Assembly (NCBI GenBank): GCA_023548195.1
Contig: JAJHZJ010000800.1
Coordinates: 62,001 to 126,000, forward strand
Source of the DNA: Bettongia penicillata ogilbyi
Taxonomy: Eukaryota; Chordata; Mammalia; Diprotodontia; Potoroidae
DNA length: 64,000 bases
Reading direction: 5' to 3'
Below, piece after piece: positions 10,900 through 20,991 of the stretch; position 1 is the first letter of the stretch, and each line of letters begins with the position of its first letter. Below the pieces are notes generated by a model. It ran no database searches, was not told the DNA's origin, and was given only the letters and a program-made list of their open reading frames with translations. The translations under genes were made by a program, and so were the position numbers.

Positions 10900-11345
10900 G
10901 CCTTTACAGAGTTCCTCTATCCAGAAGCTACCAAAACAGCCACTCAAGAAGTGAGCAGAAACAGGAGAACATTGTACACAGTAATAGCATTATTTGATGA
11001 CTGACTGATAGACTTAGCCCTTCTCAGCAATTCAAGGACTTAACTCCAAAGGACTCATGATGGAAAATACCATTCACAACCAGAGAAAGAATTACGGATC
11101 CAGAATGCAGAGCAAAGCAGACTATTTTCTTTTTTGTTTTGTTTTTTTCATGTTTGTCTCCCATTTGTTATGATTCTGGTCTGCAACATGACTCATGTGA
11201 AAATGTGTTTAATAGGAATGCATGTGTAGAGCCCATATCAGATTGCATGCTGTCTTAGAGAGGAAAGGGGGAGGGAGCGGAGAAAATTCAAAACTTATGG
11301 AAGTGAATGTTGAAAACTAAAAATAAATAAATTAACCTTTTTTTA
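10900..11345 (+). mobile_element. 5'-truncated L1 3' end
   Basis: Same 3' end as at 7775: 'agtgagcagaaacaggagaa', 'gactcatgatggaaaatacc', and the terminus 'aaaactaaaaataaataaatta'. Only about 445 bp remain and no coding capacity. Confidence 0.85.
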
Positions 11346-11454
11346 AAAAAAGGGAAAAAGAAACAGTCACCCAAGGACATACGAAAACCAGCTGCTTCTA
11401 GTTTTACTGGCTTTATTCAGGACTCAGCCTTTCCTAGTCCCCCTCTCAAATAAG

Positions 11455-11590
11455 TATATTTGCTAAATATGTGTGTGCACACATGTGTAATACATACATG
11501 TATGTATACATATATGAATGTAAATTAATACCCGTACATATGTATATGTACATGTGTGCACATAGCATGTGTGTATAAACATTTACCTAA
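11455..11590. repeat. TG/TA-rich low-complexity tract
   Basis: Alternating purine-pyrimidine DNA built of acatatgtg/tgtatgtat words, with no constant unit. Confidence 0.7.
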
Positions 11591-11594
11591 ATGT

Positions 11595-11745
11595 TTACAT
11601 ACCCTATCCCCATTAGAATATGACATCCTTGAGAGTTGAGACTATCTCATTTTCCTTTTCCTTGTATCCTCGGCATTTAAATACAGTGCTTGGTACATAG
11701 CAGGCACTGAATAAATTATACTAGTAAGAAATGATAATTAACTTA
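11595..11745 (+). repeat. L2 LINE 3' end
   Basis: Diverged L2 terminus: 'ccattagaatatgacatcct', 'cttggtacatagcaggcact' and 'gaataaatta'. Confidence 0.7.
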
Positions 11746-11869
11746 ATAAATGAGTGATTGTTGACTAATTCACCACTTGAAATAGTTCCAAATTCTTTTT
11801 CTTCCTGTCTCCTGAGAAATTAATTAATACCAGATTCTAACTAGTTGGAGTAAATTTCTTCCATCCAAA

Positions 11870-12185
11870 TGAGTGATGGTACAGTGGCCAGAGTGTTGGG
11901 CCTAGAGTCAAGAAGACTTGAGTCCAAATTTGCCATCAGACACTAGTCATGTGACCTTGAATAAGTCATTTAACCTCCTTTAAGTTAAGTTAGGACTTGT
12001 ACCTGGGTCTTCCTGACTCCAAGGCCATTTAACCTCAGTTTCCTCAACTGTAAGATGGAGTTATCAATCGCACCTAACTCCCAGGGTTGTTTTGAAGATA
12101 AAATGAGATATTTGTAAAGGGCTTAGCACAGTATCTGGCACTTAATAGGCACTATGTAAATACTAGCTATCATTATTATTGTTAC
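11870..12185 (+). repeat. MIR/SINE with internal duplication
   Basis: Forward MIR-like head ('gtacagtggccagagtgttg', 'gtgaccttgaataagtcatt') and a complete MIR tail ('cccagggttgttttgaagat', 'ggcacttaataggcactatg'). An extra 'cttcctgactccaaggcc' piece is spliced into the middle, and the 'tttaacctc' block occurs twice. This looks like two SINE pieces joined. Confidence 0.65.
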
Positions 12186-12189
12186 TTCT

Positions 12190-12540
12190 AAAGAAGGTTC
12201 CAGAATGGAGGAGGACACAAGTAGTGAAAGCTGTTAGCCCCCAGGAAAGAGCAGAAAGAATAGTCATGTGGTTGATGTGACAGATACACCCATCTACTTC
12301 TCCCCTTTAGCATATAGTCCAAGGACTGATTGTAGAAGTGTCAGAAATGAGATTTGAATTCTAATACTCTGACTCCAGACGTAATATTCTCTCCACCGTA
12401 CTACAGCAATCTGTAGCCCTATGGGTATCTGGATGGTATGCAAAGTACCAAAGAGGGCTCAGTCCCAGACAAGAGAGTAGTTATGGTCACTGCACAGAGG
12501 TTCATATTACTGGATCACTGGAATATAGTTTTCAAACTGA
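12190..12540. other. Unassigned stretch
   Basis: Contains one diverged reversed SINE piece at 12330-12420. I saw no exon that pairs with the candidate exon at 12757. Confidence 0.35.
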
Positions 12541-12544
12541 AAGG

Positions 12545-12680
12545 GACATTACTCCAACTCCTTCATTTTATAGATAGTAAAACTGAGGCATATAGAGATT
12601 AAGTGACTTCCTCAAGGTCACTCAACTATTAAGTGTTTGAGGCAGGATTAGGACATAGGTCTTCCTAACTTCTGGTCGGG
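12545..12680 (-). repeat. MIR SINE
   Basis: Reversed MIR: 'cattttatagatagtaaaac', 'aagtgacttcctcaaggtca' and 'gaggcaggattaggacatag'. Confidence 0.75.
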
Positions 12681-12756
12681 TATTGTATGGACTCTGACAT
12701 ACCTCCCCATTGGTTCCCAGCCCTCGTTGCCCTAGGAGACTGGCATTCTCACTTAC

Positions 12757-12822
12757 TAGGGATGCAGGTGATGACAGGAGCAGGGGCAGCAGCAGCAGCC
12801 AAAGGGGATACTTCTTCATCTC
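12757..12822 (-). CDS. Candidate signal-peptide exon (unidentified gene)
   Basis: On the minus strand a 66-base block starts after a good acceptor (cttttctttctgtacag) and ends at a strong donor (gtaagtgag). Reading from the first base gives E then MKKYPLWLLLLPLLLSSPAS and L, with the ATG at 12819-12817. That is a typical secretory signal: two lysines, a leucine-rich hydrophobic core and small residues toward the end. The exon ends in phase 0. Small signal-peptide exons with an acceptor just before the ATG are common in genes whose first exon is 5' UTR. I found no partner exon in the window and cannot name the gene. A chance open stretch rich in CTG codons is the alternative. This is the only host exon I would propose. 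Confidence 0.35.
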
Positions 12823-12990
12823 CTGTACAGAAAGAAAAGTGCTCAGTAAGACCAGAGCTTTCAATGATCTCTGGGGTGCAAAGTAGAGAGGGGAAGGATA
12901 AGGAAGGAACCAATCTCTATAAGGGTAAAGAAGTTCCCATTCAATGCGTCAGGCATCTGAGACCCTTCCCCTCTCAGAGATATTTCTAGC
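12823..12990. other. Single-copy flank upstream of candidate exon
   Basis: Minus-strand upstream flank of the candidate exon. No TATA box or CpG cluster is visible, which fits an internal rather than a first exon. Confidence 0.3.
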
Positions 12991-13230
12991 ATGTATCACA
13001 ACATCCTCCCTCCTCTTTGTCAAAGTTTGTAGGAACACAGTGAATAAGAGGAGTGGGTATACACAGAACCAAAGCCAATCCCATTGGCAGGCTGGTAGAG
13101 GAAAGTCACCAAGATGTGGACACAGAGAAGTTTATATTTTATCCTGCAGGTAATGGGGGAAGCATTGAAGCTTCTTGAGCTAGGCAGGCACCTACGTCAC
13201 CAGATAATGTACATCAGAAATATCCACTTG
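12990..13230 (-). repeat. L2 internal fragment (probable)
   Basis: On the minus strand 'gaagcttcaatgcttccccc' and 'cctgcaggataaaatataaact' match the L2 region just upstream of the 'cattcaaagcccttta' block seen in the better copy at 22150. Old and partial. Confidence 0.45.
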
Positions 13231-13540
13231 GCAGCTGTGTAGAGACTAGACTGGGAAGAGAGAGAATGGATGCTGTGAGACCAGCTAGGAGACATTGCAA
13301 AAGTCCAGGCAAAAGGTGAAAAGAGCCTAGACTTGAGTGCTTGTAGTAAGGATAGAAAAAGACAGAGGTCCGTTGAGGAGATAGAAGAGATAAGATTTGA
13401 CAACTAACTGTATGTCCCAGGTAAACAAGAGTGAAGAAAAGATTGTAGGTTGTGCACCCAAGTGGCTGGAAGAGTGCATTGATGAAGATTTGGCAATTCA
13501 ACTAGAACTTACAGGTTTAGAGTTGCCTGGAAAACTGGGA
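13231..13540. other. Unassigned stretch
   Basis: Two overlapping minus-strand ORFs (95 and 68 codons) cross it, but they have no domain-like pattern and extend into the L2 fragment. No gene is called. Confidence 0.35.
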
Positions 13541-13554
13541 GGTTTAGTGATTTG

Positions 13555-13785
13555 CCTATAGTGACATGGCATTATGAGTCAGGACTTGTATCCAGGTCTT
13601 CCTGACTCCAAAGCCATGCCATCTCTCATATAACCCTTTATAATTTATAAAGTACTTTTCTTGGAGGGGAGGCAACTGGGGTTAAGTGACTCACCCAGGG
13701 TCACACAACTAGTAAGCATCTGAAGCCAGTCTCTCTGATTCCAGGTCAGTCAATCTATTCACTACGCCACCTAGATGCCCCTATG
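13555..13785 (-). repeat. Two reversed SINE fragments
   Basis: The first, 13555-13640, ends in 'gtcttcctgactccaaagcc'. The second, 13665-13785, shows 'gttaagtgactcacccaggg', 'tcacacaactagtaagcatc' and the tRNA-like head 'cactacgccacctagatgcccc'. Confidence 0.7.
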
Positions 13786-13921
13786 AAGTACTTCCACAGT
13801 CATTATCTAACTTTATCCTACAACAACTGTATAACATTTACGATCAGATATCCTCATTTTACATAAGACAAAAAGAGAAACCCAGAGAAGTGATTTGCCC
13901 AAGGTCATATTGCTAGTAAGT
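13786..13921 (-). repeat. MIR SINE
   Basis: Reversed MIR with 'cctcattttacataagacaa', 'agtgatttgcccaaggtcat' and 'attgctagtaagtgg'. The next SINE is inserted at its right end. Confidence 0.75.
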
Positions 13922-14165
13922 GGAGGTTGTTCAGTCATTTTTCAGTCATATCTGACTTTCTATGACCCCAATAGAGATTTTCTTGGCAAAGATACTGGAG
14001 TGGCTTACCATTTCCTTCTCCAGCTCATTTTACAGATGAGGGAACTGAGGCAAGCAGGGTTAATTGACTTATCCAGTGTCACACAACTGGTAAGTATCTG
14101 AGGCCAGATTTGAACTCAGGTCTTCCTAACTCCAGGACAATTTATCCACTACCACCTAGCTGCCC
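13922..14165 (-). repeat. Marsupial tRNA-derived SINE
   Basis: Near-complete reversed copy: tail block 'cagtcatatctgactttcta', 'gatactggagtggcttacca', 'cttctccagctcattttaca', and head 'caccacctagctgccc' reversed. A good reference copy for the family in this window. Confidence 0.9.
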
Positions 14166-14620
14166 ACCTGGGACACAGGTGCTTAATAAACATTGGCTTG
14201 ACTGACTGACCCATCTAGAACCTAGACTTGTCCCTAGTTAAGTGGAGGATCTGGGAATAAAAGTCAGATCTCCTCTCTTCTAGCTCCTTGTTTTTTCCCA
14301 CACTACTCCAAGGTGAACTGCAGCCTAGCAGTCCAATGAATAAATTCTGAATGAATAGGATCTGACCTTATTAAACCCCAAGTGTGGCCTTCACTTCATC
14401 AACAGGGCTCTTCCTATGTTATGTGAGTGTGGCCTGTTAATTTAGTGACTTTAAAAAATCATGTTAATGAGACCTCCCATGTTCCAATGCACTCCACTCC
14501 CTTCTATAGCCAGGAGTCATGTCCCTAGCCCTAACCAGTTATCCAGCAAATGATATGAGCCACAACAGTGGAGGGATAAAAATGTGGATCTCCCAACAGA
14601 ATACCCACTAAAGAAGAGCT
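14166..14620. other. Unassigned stretch with L2/MIR remnants
   Basis: A short L2/MIR tail ('gtgcttaataaacattggct') lies at 14180. The remainder is single-copy with no exon recognised. Confidence 0.4.
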
Positions 14621-14638
14621 TTAAAAATTATCTAATCC

Positions 14639-15028
14639 TATCCAACCACTCTGGAGAACAATTTGGAACTATGCCCAAAGGGCTATAAAACTGCATACCC
14701 TTTGACCCTGCAATATTGCTTCTAGGGCTGTATCCCAAAGAGATCATAAAAATGGGGAGAGGACCCATGTACAAAAATATTTATAGCAGCTCTCTTTGTG
14801 GCGGTCAAGAACTGGAAATCGAGGGGATGCCCATCAATTGGGGAATGGCTGAGCAAGTTGTGGTATATGAATGCAATGGAATATCATTGTGCTATAAGAA
14901 ATGATGAACAGGAAGACTTCAGAGAGGCCTGGAAGGACTTATATCAACTGATGCTGAGTGAAAGGAGCAGAACCAGGAGAACATTGTACAAAGTAACAAC
15001 CATAGTGTGTGATGAATTTTTCTGGTAG
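14639..15028 (+). pseudogene. L1 ORF2 C-terminal fragment
   Basis: Frames here read 'PSIGEWLSKLWYMNAMEYHC', then AIRNDEQEDF. This matches the last residues of mammalian L1 ORF2p (human ends '...WHIYTMEYYAAIK'). Upstream, 'LLLGLYPKEIIKMGRGPMYKN'-like residues in another frame show a frameshift. Only the extreme C-terminus of the reverse-transcriptase protein is present. The reverse-transcriptase and endonuclease domains are gone through 5' truncation. Confidence 0.85.
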
Positions 15029-15378
15029 ACCTAGTCCTTCACAGCAATGCAAAGACCTAAAACATTCTCAATGGACTCTTGAGGAAAAATATCATCTACA
15101 TCTGGAGAAAGAACTATGGAGTCTGAATGCAAATTGAAGCTATTTGCTCTCTCTCTTTTTCGTTTTGTCTTTTCTTTCTTGTGGTTTCTCCCATTCATTC
15201 TAATTTTCCTTTGCAACATAACTAATGTGAAAATATGTTTAATAAGAATATATATGTAGAACCTTTATCAGATTGCATGTCATTTGGAGGAGTGGGAAGA
15301 AGAGGGAGGGAGAGGAAATATAAATCTCAAAAGCATCTGGAAGTGAATGTTAAAAACTAAAAACAAATAAATTAATTT
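14639..15378 (+). mobile_element. 5'-truncated L1 with 18-bp target duplication
   Basis: About 740 bp of L1 3' end, starting within ORF2. The flanking duplication is 'ttaaaaattatctaatcc' at 14621-14638 and 'ttaaaaatcatctaatcc' at 15379-15396, inside a MIR. The 3' end is 'aaaaactaaaaacaaataaatta', then the duplication. This is the clearest simple L1 insertion in the window. Confidence 0.9.
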
Positions 15379-15387
15379 TTAAAAATC

Positions 15388-15520
15388 ATCTAATCCAGCA
15401 CTATAATTTTGCAGGTAAGGAAGACTGTGGAGACTCAGAGTGGCAAAATAATTCACTCAAGCTAGAGAACGTCAGAGACAGAATGAGAACCTGTCTTTTA
15501 GTCCCTGGTTCCTTCTACTA
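15388..15520 (-). repeat. MIR SINE, target of L1 insertion
   Basis: Reversed MIR ('ggagactcagagtggcaaaa', 'taattcactcaagctagaga'). Its left end lies beyond the L1, at 14605-14638. Confidence 0.65.
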
Positions 15521-15542
15521 GAAACTAAACTCAAAAACACAA

Positions 15543-15830
15543 AGGCAGCTAGAAGTAGCAATGGATAGAGCTCTAGATCTGGTGGCATGAGTACAGGAAG
15601 ATGTGAGATCAAATCCTGACTTGGAAACTTATTGGTTGTACAACCCAGGGGGCAAATCACTTACCCTCTGCCTCAGTTTCCTCATCTGTAAAATGAGAAT
15701 TATAAGAGTACCTACCTCATAGGCCTGTTATGAGGATCAATTCAGGCAACATTTGTAAAGCTCTTAGCACAATGCCCGGCACATGGTAGGTGCTTAATAA
15801 ATGCTTTTCCCTTTTCCTTCCCTTTCCCCT
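15543..15830 (+). repeat. MIR-type SINE
   Basis: Forward copy: 'ggcagctagaagtagcaatg', 'gcctcagtttcctcatctgt', 'aggcctgttatgaggatcaa' and 'cggcacatggtaggtgctta'. Confidence 0.8.
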
Positions 15831-15834
15831 ACTG

Positions 15835-16040
15835 ATACTAAGTTAGCAGGATCACATGTAAGGAGTATATTTCATATTCCTGAACTAAAATACAGGGAAA
15901 AATAAAATGGGACTGAAAAACCTTTTATGGAATAAATAATACTCCCCTTTGACATAATCATCCAATTTCAAACCTACTTTTTTAAAAAAATCAATCTAAT
16001 TCATAACTAGAAATATTATAAATAAAATAAATAAGTGTAG
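15835..16040. other. AT-rich unassigned stretch
   Basis: No repeat or exon recognised. Confidence 0.35.
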
Positions 16041-16044
16041 GTTA

Positions 16045-16250
16045 GCATTATAGTACTTCAAGGTTTTCAAAACACTTTGCCTCTATTACCTCCTTGGATT
16101 TGATCCTCAAAACAATCCTGTGAGGGAGGTGCTATTATGATCCCCATTTCACAGATAAAGAAACTGAGACCAAAGATTAAACTATTTACCCAGAGTCACA
16201 CAGCTAAGTATCTAAGTCAAGATTCTAATTCAAGTCTTTCCCTGACTTTT
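16045..16250 (-). repeat. MIR SINE
   Basis: Reversed full MIR: 'aacaatcctgtgagggaggt', 'atccccatttcacagataaa' and 'acccagagtcacacagctaa'. Confidence 0.85.
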
Positions 16251-16299
16251 ACCCTACCTAGTTACCTAATGTATCATGTTCACAAAACCACAGATAGAA

Positions 16300-16430
16300 T
16301 TATAGAACTACAAGGGTTGGTAGGGAACTTAGAAATGGTAAAGTCCAATTCTTTCATTTTTAGAATGAGAAAAGTGAGGTTCAGAGGGATGAATGATGGG
16401 CTCAAGGCCATTTTGGTATCACTGGTTTTT
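16300..16430 (-). repeat. MIR-family fragment
   Basis: 'gaacttagaaatggtaaagt', 'catttttagaatgagaaaag' and 'gatgggctcaaggcc' outline a reversed, old MIR. Confidence 0.6.
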
Positions 16431-16740
16431 GTAGTTCCAGGCCCATAGTCACCGTTTCATAAATGCTCATTCACCAATTGATTCTTGTTACCTACATCTC
16501 TTTCCTGGCCACCTATGTATTGATAAAAGTACAAGATGTTCCAAGATTTAGTACTATTTTCAACATTAATTAGTGATACCCTAAACTCCCAGTCCCTTTC
16601 CCTGCTAAATCTGTCAGTCACCTTCCCATTCTGAGAACTTTAGCAGAAAATGGCGAGTCTAGCAGCAGCTGGGGTTCCCCCATTAGCAAATACAGAATTC
16701 TTTTCAATGTTTTAGGCCTCTAACTTCGGGGACCCATCTT
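16431..16740. other. Unassigned stretch
   Basis: Single-copy DNA with a short L2-like 'ataaatgctcattc' at 16460. No gene seen. Confidence 0.35.
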
Positions 16741-16990
16741 GTTGCTTGTGGTCATTCAGTTATTTCTGACATTTCATGAATCCATTTGGAGTATTCTTGG
16801 TCAACTGGACTGATATGCCATTTCTTTCTCCAGTTTATTTTACAGATGAGGAAACTGAGGTAAGAAGGATTAAGTAATGTGGCCAGAGTCACACACATTA
16901 AGTATCTGAGGTCAGATCTGAACTTATGAAAATGCATCTTCTTGATTCCAGGCCCAGCATTCTATCCACTGCAGCACTAGCTGCCCCCAA
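16741..16990 (-). repeat. Marsupial tRNA-derived SINE
   Basis: Reversed copy: 'tggtcattcagttatttctg', 'gatatgccatttctttctcc', 'gatgaggaaactgaggtaag' and 'ccactgcagcactagctgccc'. The 61-codon minus-strand ORF across it is part of the SINE. Confidence 0.85.
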
Positions 16991-17550
16991 GACCCACATG
17001 GTCCCCTTTTTTTTCTGAGAGCATTCTCAACTGACTTCTCTAAGAGGCACACAAACTTGGATCTGGGAATTTCCCAACAACCAGAGCAGTCCAAAAACTA
17101 GAATGGTACAGAGCTCCCTCTTAAAAGTGGTCTTACCATTGGATGAACATCAGTCTGGGATATTGAAGAGACATGTCAGGTCCAGGTCGGACTCAGTAAC
17201 TACTGAGTTGTCTTACCACACTGAAAACCTGTGGTTCATAAACAAATGCTGCTCTGGCCCTGAAGGATCTCTGTTTTCAGATGGGGAATCTGATCTACTT
17301 CTATTAGTGGAAGACGAGACTGCTAAAGTCCTCTAGCAAACTGTGAGTAGTCATCACAAGAACTGACTTAGATACATTGTTCTACCTATGAGGGCAAGCT
17401 TCTTCCCAATCCATACTGCTACTCCAGTCCTCTCCAGAGGCAATAGAAACTGGGAAAGCAGCAAAGACATAAATATACTTGTCAACTGAATGTCACAAAT
17501 GAGAACTTAAAAAAACCCAAAAAGTTAGCTACGTTTGATATGTCCACAAA
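16991..17550. other. Unassigned stretch
   Basis: A 77-codon plus-strand ORF (17103-17336) has no domain pattern, and no flanking splice sites stand out. I do not call it a gene. Confidence 0.35.
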
Positions 17551-17554
17551 GGTA

Positions 17555-18178
17555 GGCGGCATTGGTATTGAAAAGTCTTCCCAAGGACCCACACGTACAA
17601 AAATATTTATATACTTTTTTAAAATATCTTTTTGGGGTGGCCAAGAATTGGAAATTGAGGGGATGCCATCAATTGGGGAAAGGCTCAACAAATTGTGGTA
17701 CATGAATGTAATAGAATACTATTGTGCTGTAAGCAATGACGAGCAGGCAGACTTCAGAAACTGGAAAGACTTATATGAACTGATGTTGAGTGAAGTGAGA
17801 AGAACCAGGACACAGTAACAGCAACACTGTGTGATGATTAACTATGATAGACCTAGCTCTGGTGAATACAATGATCCAAGACAATTGCAAGGGACTCATG
17901 ATGGAAAATGCTAACCACATTCAGAGAAAGAACTATTCGAGTCTGAATGCAGATTGAAGTATACTATTTTCACATTTTTGGTTGCTTTTTCTTTCTCATG
18001 GTTTTTCCCTTTTGTTCTGATTCTTCTTTCACAACATGACTAATGTGGAAATATGTTTAACACGACTGTACATGCATAACCTGTATCAGATTGTTCCTTG
18101 TCTTGGGGAAGAGGGAAGGAAGGAAGGGAGAACATTTTAGAATTCAAAATTTTACAAAAATGAATGTCAAAAACTATC
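17555..18178 (+). mobile_element. 5'-truncated L1 3' end
   Basis: Plus-strand L1 tail. It retains the end of ORF2 ('PSIGERLNKLWYMNVIEYYC', then AVSNDEQADF) and the 3' UTR block 'gactcatgatggaaaatgct'. Same family as 14639. Confidence 0.85.
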
Positions 18179-18182
18179 TTTA

Positions 18183-18356
18183 GGGGCAGCTAGGTGGCAC
18201 AATGAGTAGAGTACAGGCTTTGGAGTCAAGAGGATCTGAGTTCAAATGTGTCCCTCAGACACTTGACACACTTACTTGCTGTGTGATCTTGGGCAAGTCA
18301 CTAACCCCAATTGCCTTGCCTTCCACCCTGCCAAAAAAAAAAAGAAAAAAGAGTAA
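18183..18356 (+). repeat. Marsupial tRNA-derived SINE, A tail
   Basis: Forward copy with the tRNA-like head intact ('ggggcagctaggtggcacaa'), a B-box-like 'gagttcaaatg', 'gtgatcttgggcaagtcact' and an A-rich tail (18332-18353). A short form that lacks the RTE-like tail. Confidence 0.9.
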
Positions 18357-18619
18357 ACCTCTCTTTACATGTGAGGGAGACTAAAAAATACTATGTGTGG
18401 AGTAGAGTCAAGCTGCAGAGTTGAGTTGGTAAGAAGAGTCACAAATGTAGTACCTGAAATGGTAAATCCCAGAGCCAAGACTTCTACTGGCCTTAGAGTA
18501 CAAGTTCTAGTTCTGTCCAAAAATACATAGCAATACCCAAAGTAGGATGACAATTAAGCCCAAAATTGGGGGCAGAGTTTTCTACAGTCAAGGAGTGAAG
18601 TGGCCTCTATCAGGAATGC
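18357..18619. other. Unassigned stretch
   Basis: No recognisable feature. Confidence 0.35.
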
Positions 18620-18805
18620 TGATTTCTCCCCTCCTATATTTATGTATTTTGTATTTATTTACCTGTATAAATGTTGTTCCTCCCCCCCTCCCCCATATAA
18701 TGCAAACTCCTTCATGTAAGACACTATCTCAATTTCATCTTTTTATGCCCAGAATCTAGGACAGTGTCTGGCACATAGCATGTACATAAGAAATGCTGTT
18801 GATTG
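18620..18805 (+). repeat. L2 LINE 3' end
   Basis: 'ttatttacctgtataaatgt', 'aatctaggacagtgtctggc' and 'cacatagcatgtacataaga' outline a diverged L2 terminus. Confidence 0.7.
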
Positions 18806-19080
18806 GATGGAGATGCTGAACCACTCCAAACAGACAAGTCTGACAATCTACACAGAAAGAGACAGAATGATTGCCAATGCCTGTTACCCAGACCTCAGAC
18901 TTCAGAGCAGGCATATCCAAAGCAAGGGCTGACAATGGCTTTTGTGCTGGTCCAGCATTGTTTTAGGGGTTGTCCCAACCCAAGACAACCAACATCCTCT
19001 AGCAACTGCCTAGAGGCAACTTGGGAATCTTAAGGCAGAGGACCCAGGGAACTTACTTCTTAGAAAACAAGCCTTCAGGG

Positions 19081-19100
19081 AGAAGCCAAGATGGCGGAAT
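19081..19100 (+). promoter_or_regulatory. YY1-like site at HAL1 5' terminus
   Basis: 'CAAGATGGCGG' at the first bases of copy C is an exact match to the YY1 consensus known from L1 5' ends. Function here is inferred. Confidence 0.7.
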
Positions 19101-19705
19101 AGAAAGACTCATATATGGAGCCCATAAATTACCTATGGAAAGAACTCCCAATGGGTTCTGGAGCAGTGGAAGCCATGTAGCAGCAGAGTGGAGGAGATTT
19201 CTGTTCCAGAGAGCCCTGAAAAACTGACCCTACACGTCCGTCGAGCAACAGAGTCGGAACAGAGCCCCTACCCTGGCCACGCGGTCCCAGAGGAGCAGAT
19301 CCAAGCAGGCTTCAGGGACGGAATCTCTGGTGGCTGCGAGGGTCCCTCCACCCACAGGCATTATAGGTCAGTGAGAGAGCCTTCTGGACTGGCCGAGAAG
19401 GGAGCGGGGTGTCTCCGTGGCTCAGGCCCCCTCCTGAGGAAGTGGCAGGGGAGGCAGCAACAGGGGCTCCTGGAGCAGACGGGAGCTCAGGGTCATTACT
19501 GAAGGTCTCCACATAAACCCCCTGAGAGAATCTAGCCTGAGGCAGCCCTGCCCCTACCTGAGCAGTAGTACTTAATCTCTCACTGAGCAGCAGTCCCCCC
19601 ACTGCTGAAAGCCCTGAGGCTGGGAAGCAGCATTTGAATCTCGGACCCCAAGCACTGGTGGGGGGGGGGAGAGGAATCTCAGAAGTCAAGTAACTGAGTG
19701 GGAAA

Positions 19706-20784
19706 ATGCCCAGAAAAGGGAAAAAAAATAAGACCATAGAAGGCTACTTTCTTGGGGAACAGATGTTTCCTCCTTTCCCTTCTGATGAGGAAGAACAATG
19801 CTTACCATTAGGGAAAGACATAGAAGTCAAGGCCTCTGTATCCCAAACATCTGAAATAGACATCCAATGGGCTCAGGCCATGGAAGAGCTCAAAAAGGAT
19901 TTTGAAAATCAAGTTAGACAGGAGGAGGAAAAACTGGGAAGAGAAATAAGAGAGATGCAAGACCCTTGCTAAAGGAGACCCAAAAAAATGCTGAAGAAAA
20001 TAACACCTTGAAAAATAGGCTAACTCAATTGGCAAAAAAGGTTCAAAAAGCCAATGAGGAGAAGAATGCTTTCAAAAGCAGAATTAGACAAATGGAAAAA
20101 GAGGTTCAAAAGATCACTGCAGAAAATAGTTCTCTCAAAATTAGAATGGAACAGATGGAGGCTAATGACTTTCTGAGAAACCAAGAAATCATAAAACAAA
20201 ACCAAAAGAATGAAAAAATGGAAGACAATGTGAAATATCTCACTGGAAAAACAACTGACCAGGAAAATAGATCCAAGAGAGACAATTTAAAAATTATGGG
20301 ACTACCTGAAAGCCATGATCAAAAAAAGAGCCTAGACATCATCTTTCATGAAATTATCAAGGAAAACTGCCCTGAGATTCTAGAACCAGAGGGCAAAATA
20401 AGTATTGAAGGAATCCATTGATCACCGCCTGAAAGAGATCCAAAAAGAGAAACTCCTAGGAATGTTGTGGCCAAATTCCAGAATTCCCAGGTCAAGGAGA
20501 AAATATTGCAAGCAGCTAGAAAGAAACAGTTCCAGTATTGTGGAAATACAATCAGGATAACACAAGATCTAGCAGCTTCTACCTTAAGAGATCGAAGGGC
20601 ATGGAATAGGATATTCCAGAAGTCAAAGGAACTAGGACTACAACCAAGAATCACCTACCCAGCAAAACTGAGTATAATACTTCAGGGGAAAATATGGTCT
20701 TTCAATGAAACAGAGGACTTTCAAGCATTCTTGATGAAAAGACCAGAGCTGAAAAGAAAATTTGACTTTCAAACACAAGAATGA
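19706..20784 (+). pseudogene. HAL1 ORF1 pseudogene (copy C)
   Basis: Starts MPRKGKKNKTIEGYFLGEQM. Coiled coil, RRM entry ENRSKRDNLKIMGLPES and C-terminal domain (ITQDLAASTLRDRRAW, ITYPAKLSIIL) are all visible. There are only two disabling changes. One is a roughly 20-base deletion near 19960 that shifts the frame after IREMQ. The other is a CGA-to-TGA stop at 20419-20421. After that stop the same frame continues to QTQE and a TGA stop, so this is a fairly recent copy. Confidence 0.92.
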
Positions 20785-20916
20785 GAAGAAGCATGAAAAA
20801 GTAAATAGCAAGAAGAAGTCATAAGGGACTTACCAAAGTTGAACTGTTTACATTCCTATATGGAAAGACAATATTTGTACCTCTTGAAACTTTTCAGTAT
20901 CTGGGTAGTTGGTGGG

Positions 20917-20918
<2 letters not shown>

Positions 20919-20947
<29 letters not shown>

Positions 20948-20991
20948 GTACACATGTGTGCGTGCACATACATATACACATGCACGCACAC
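20919..20991. repeat. CA tract of HAL1 3' UTR
   Basis: Pure (CA)14 followed by a degenerate CA/TG part. It sits at the same element position as the tracts at 3645, 51668 and 60968. Confidence 0.85.

Noticed and set aside
18183..18260. tRNA-like head with A- and B-box-like motifs
   Set aside because: Part of a dispersed tRNA-derived SINE present many times here. It is not a functional tRNA gene.
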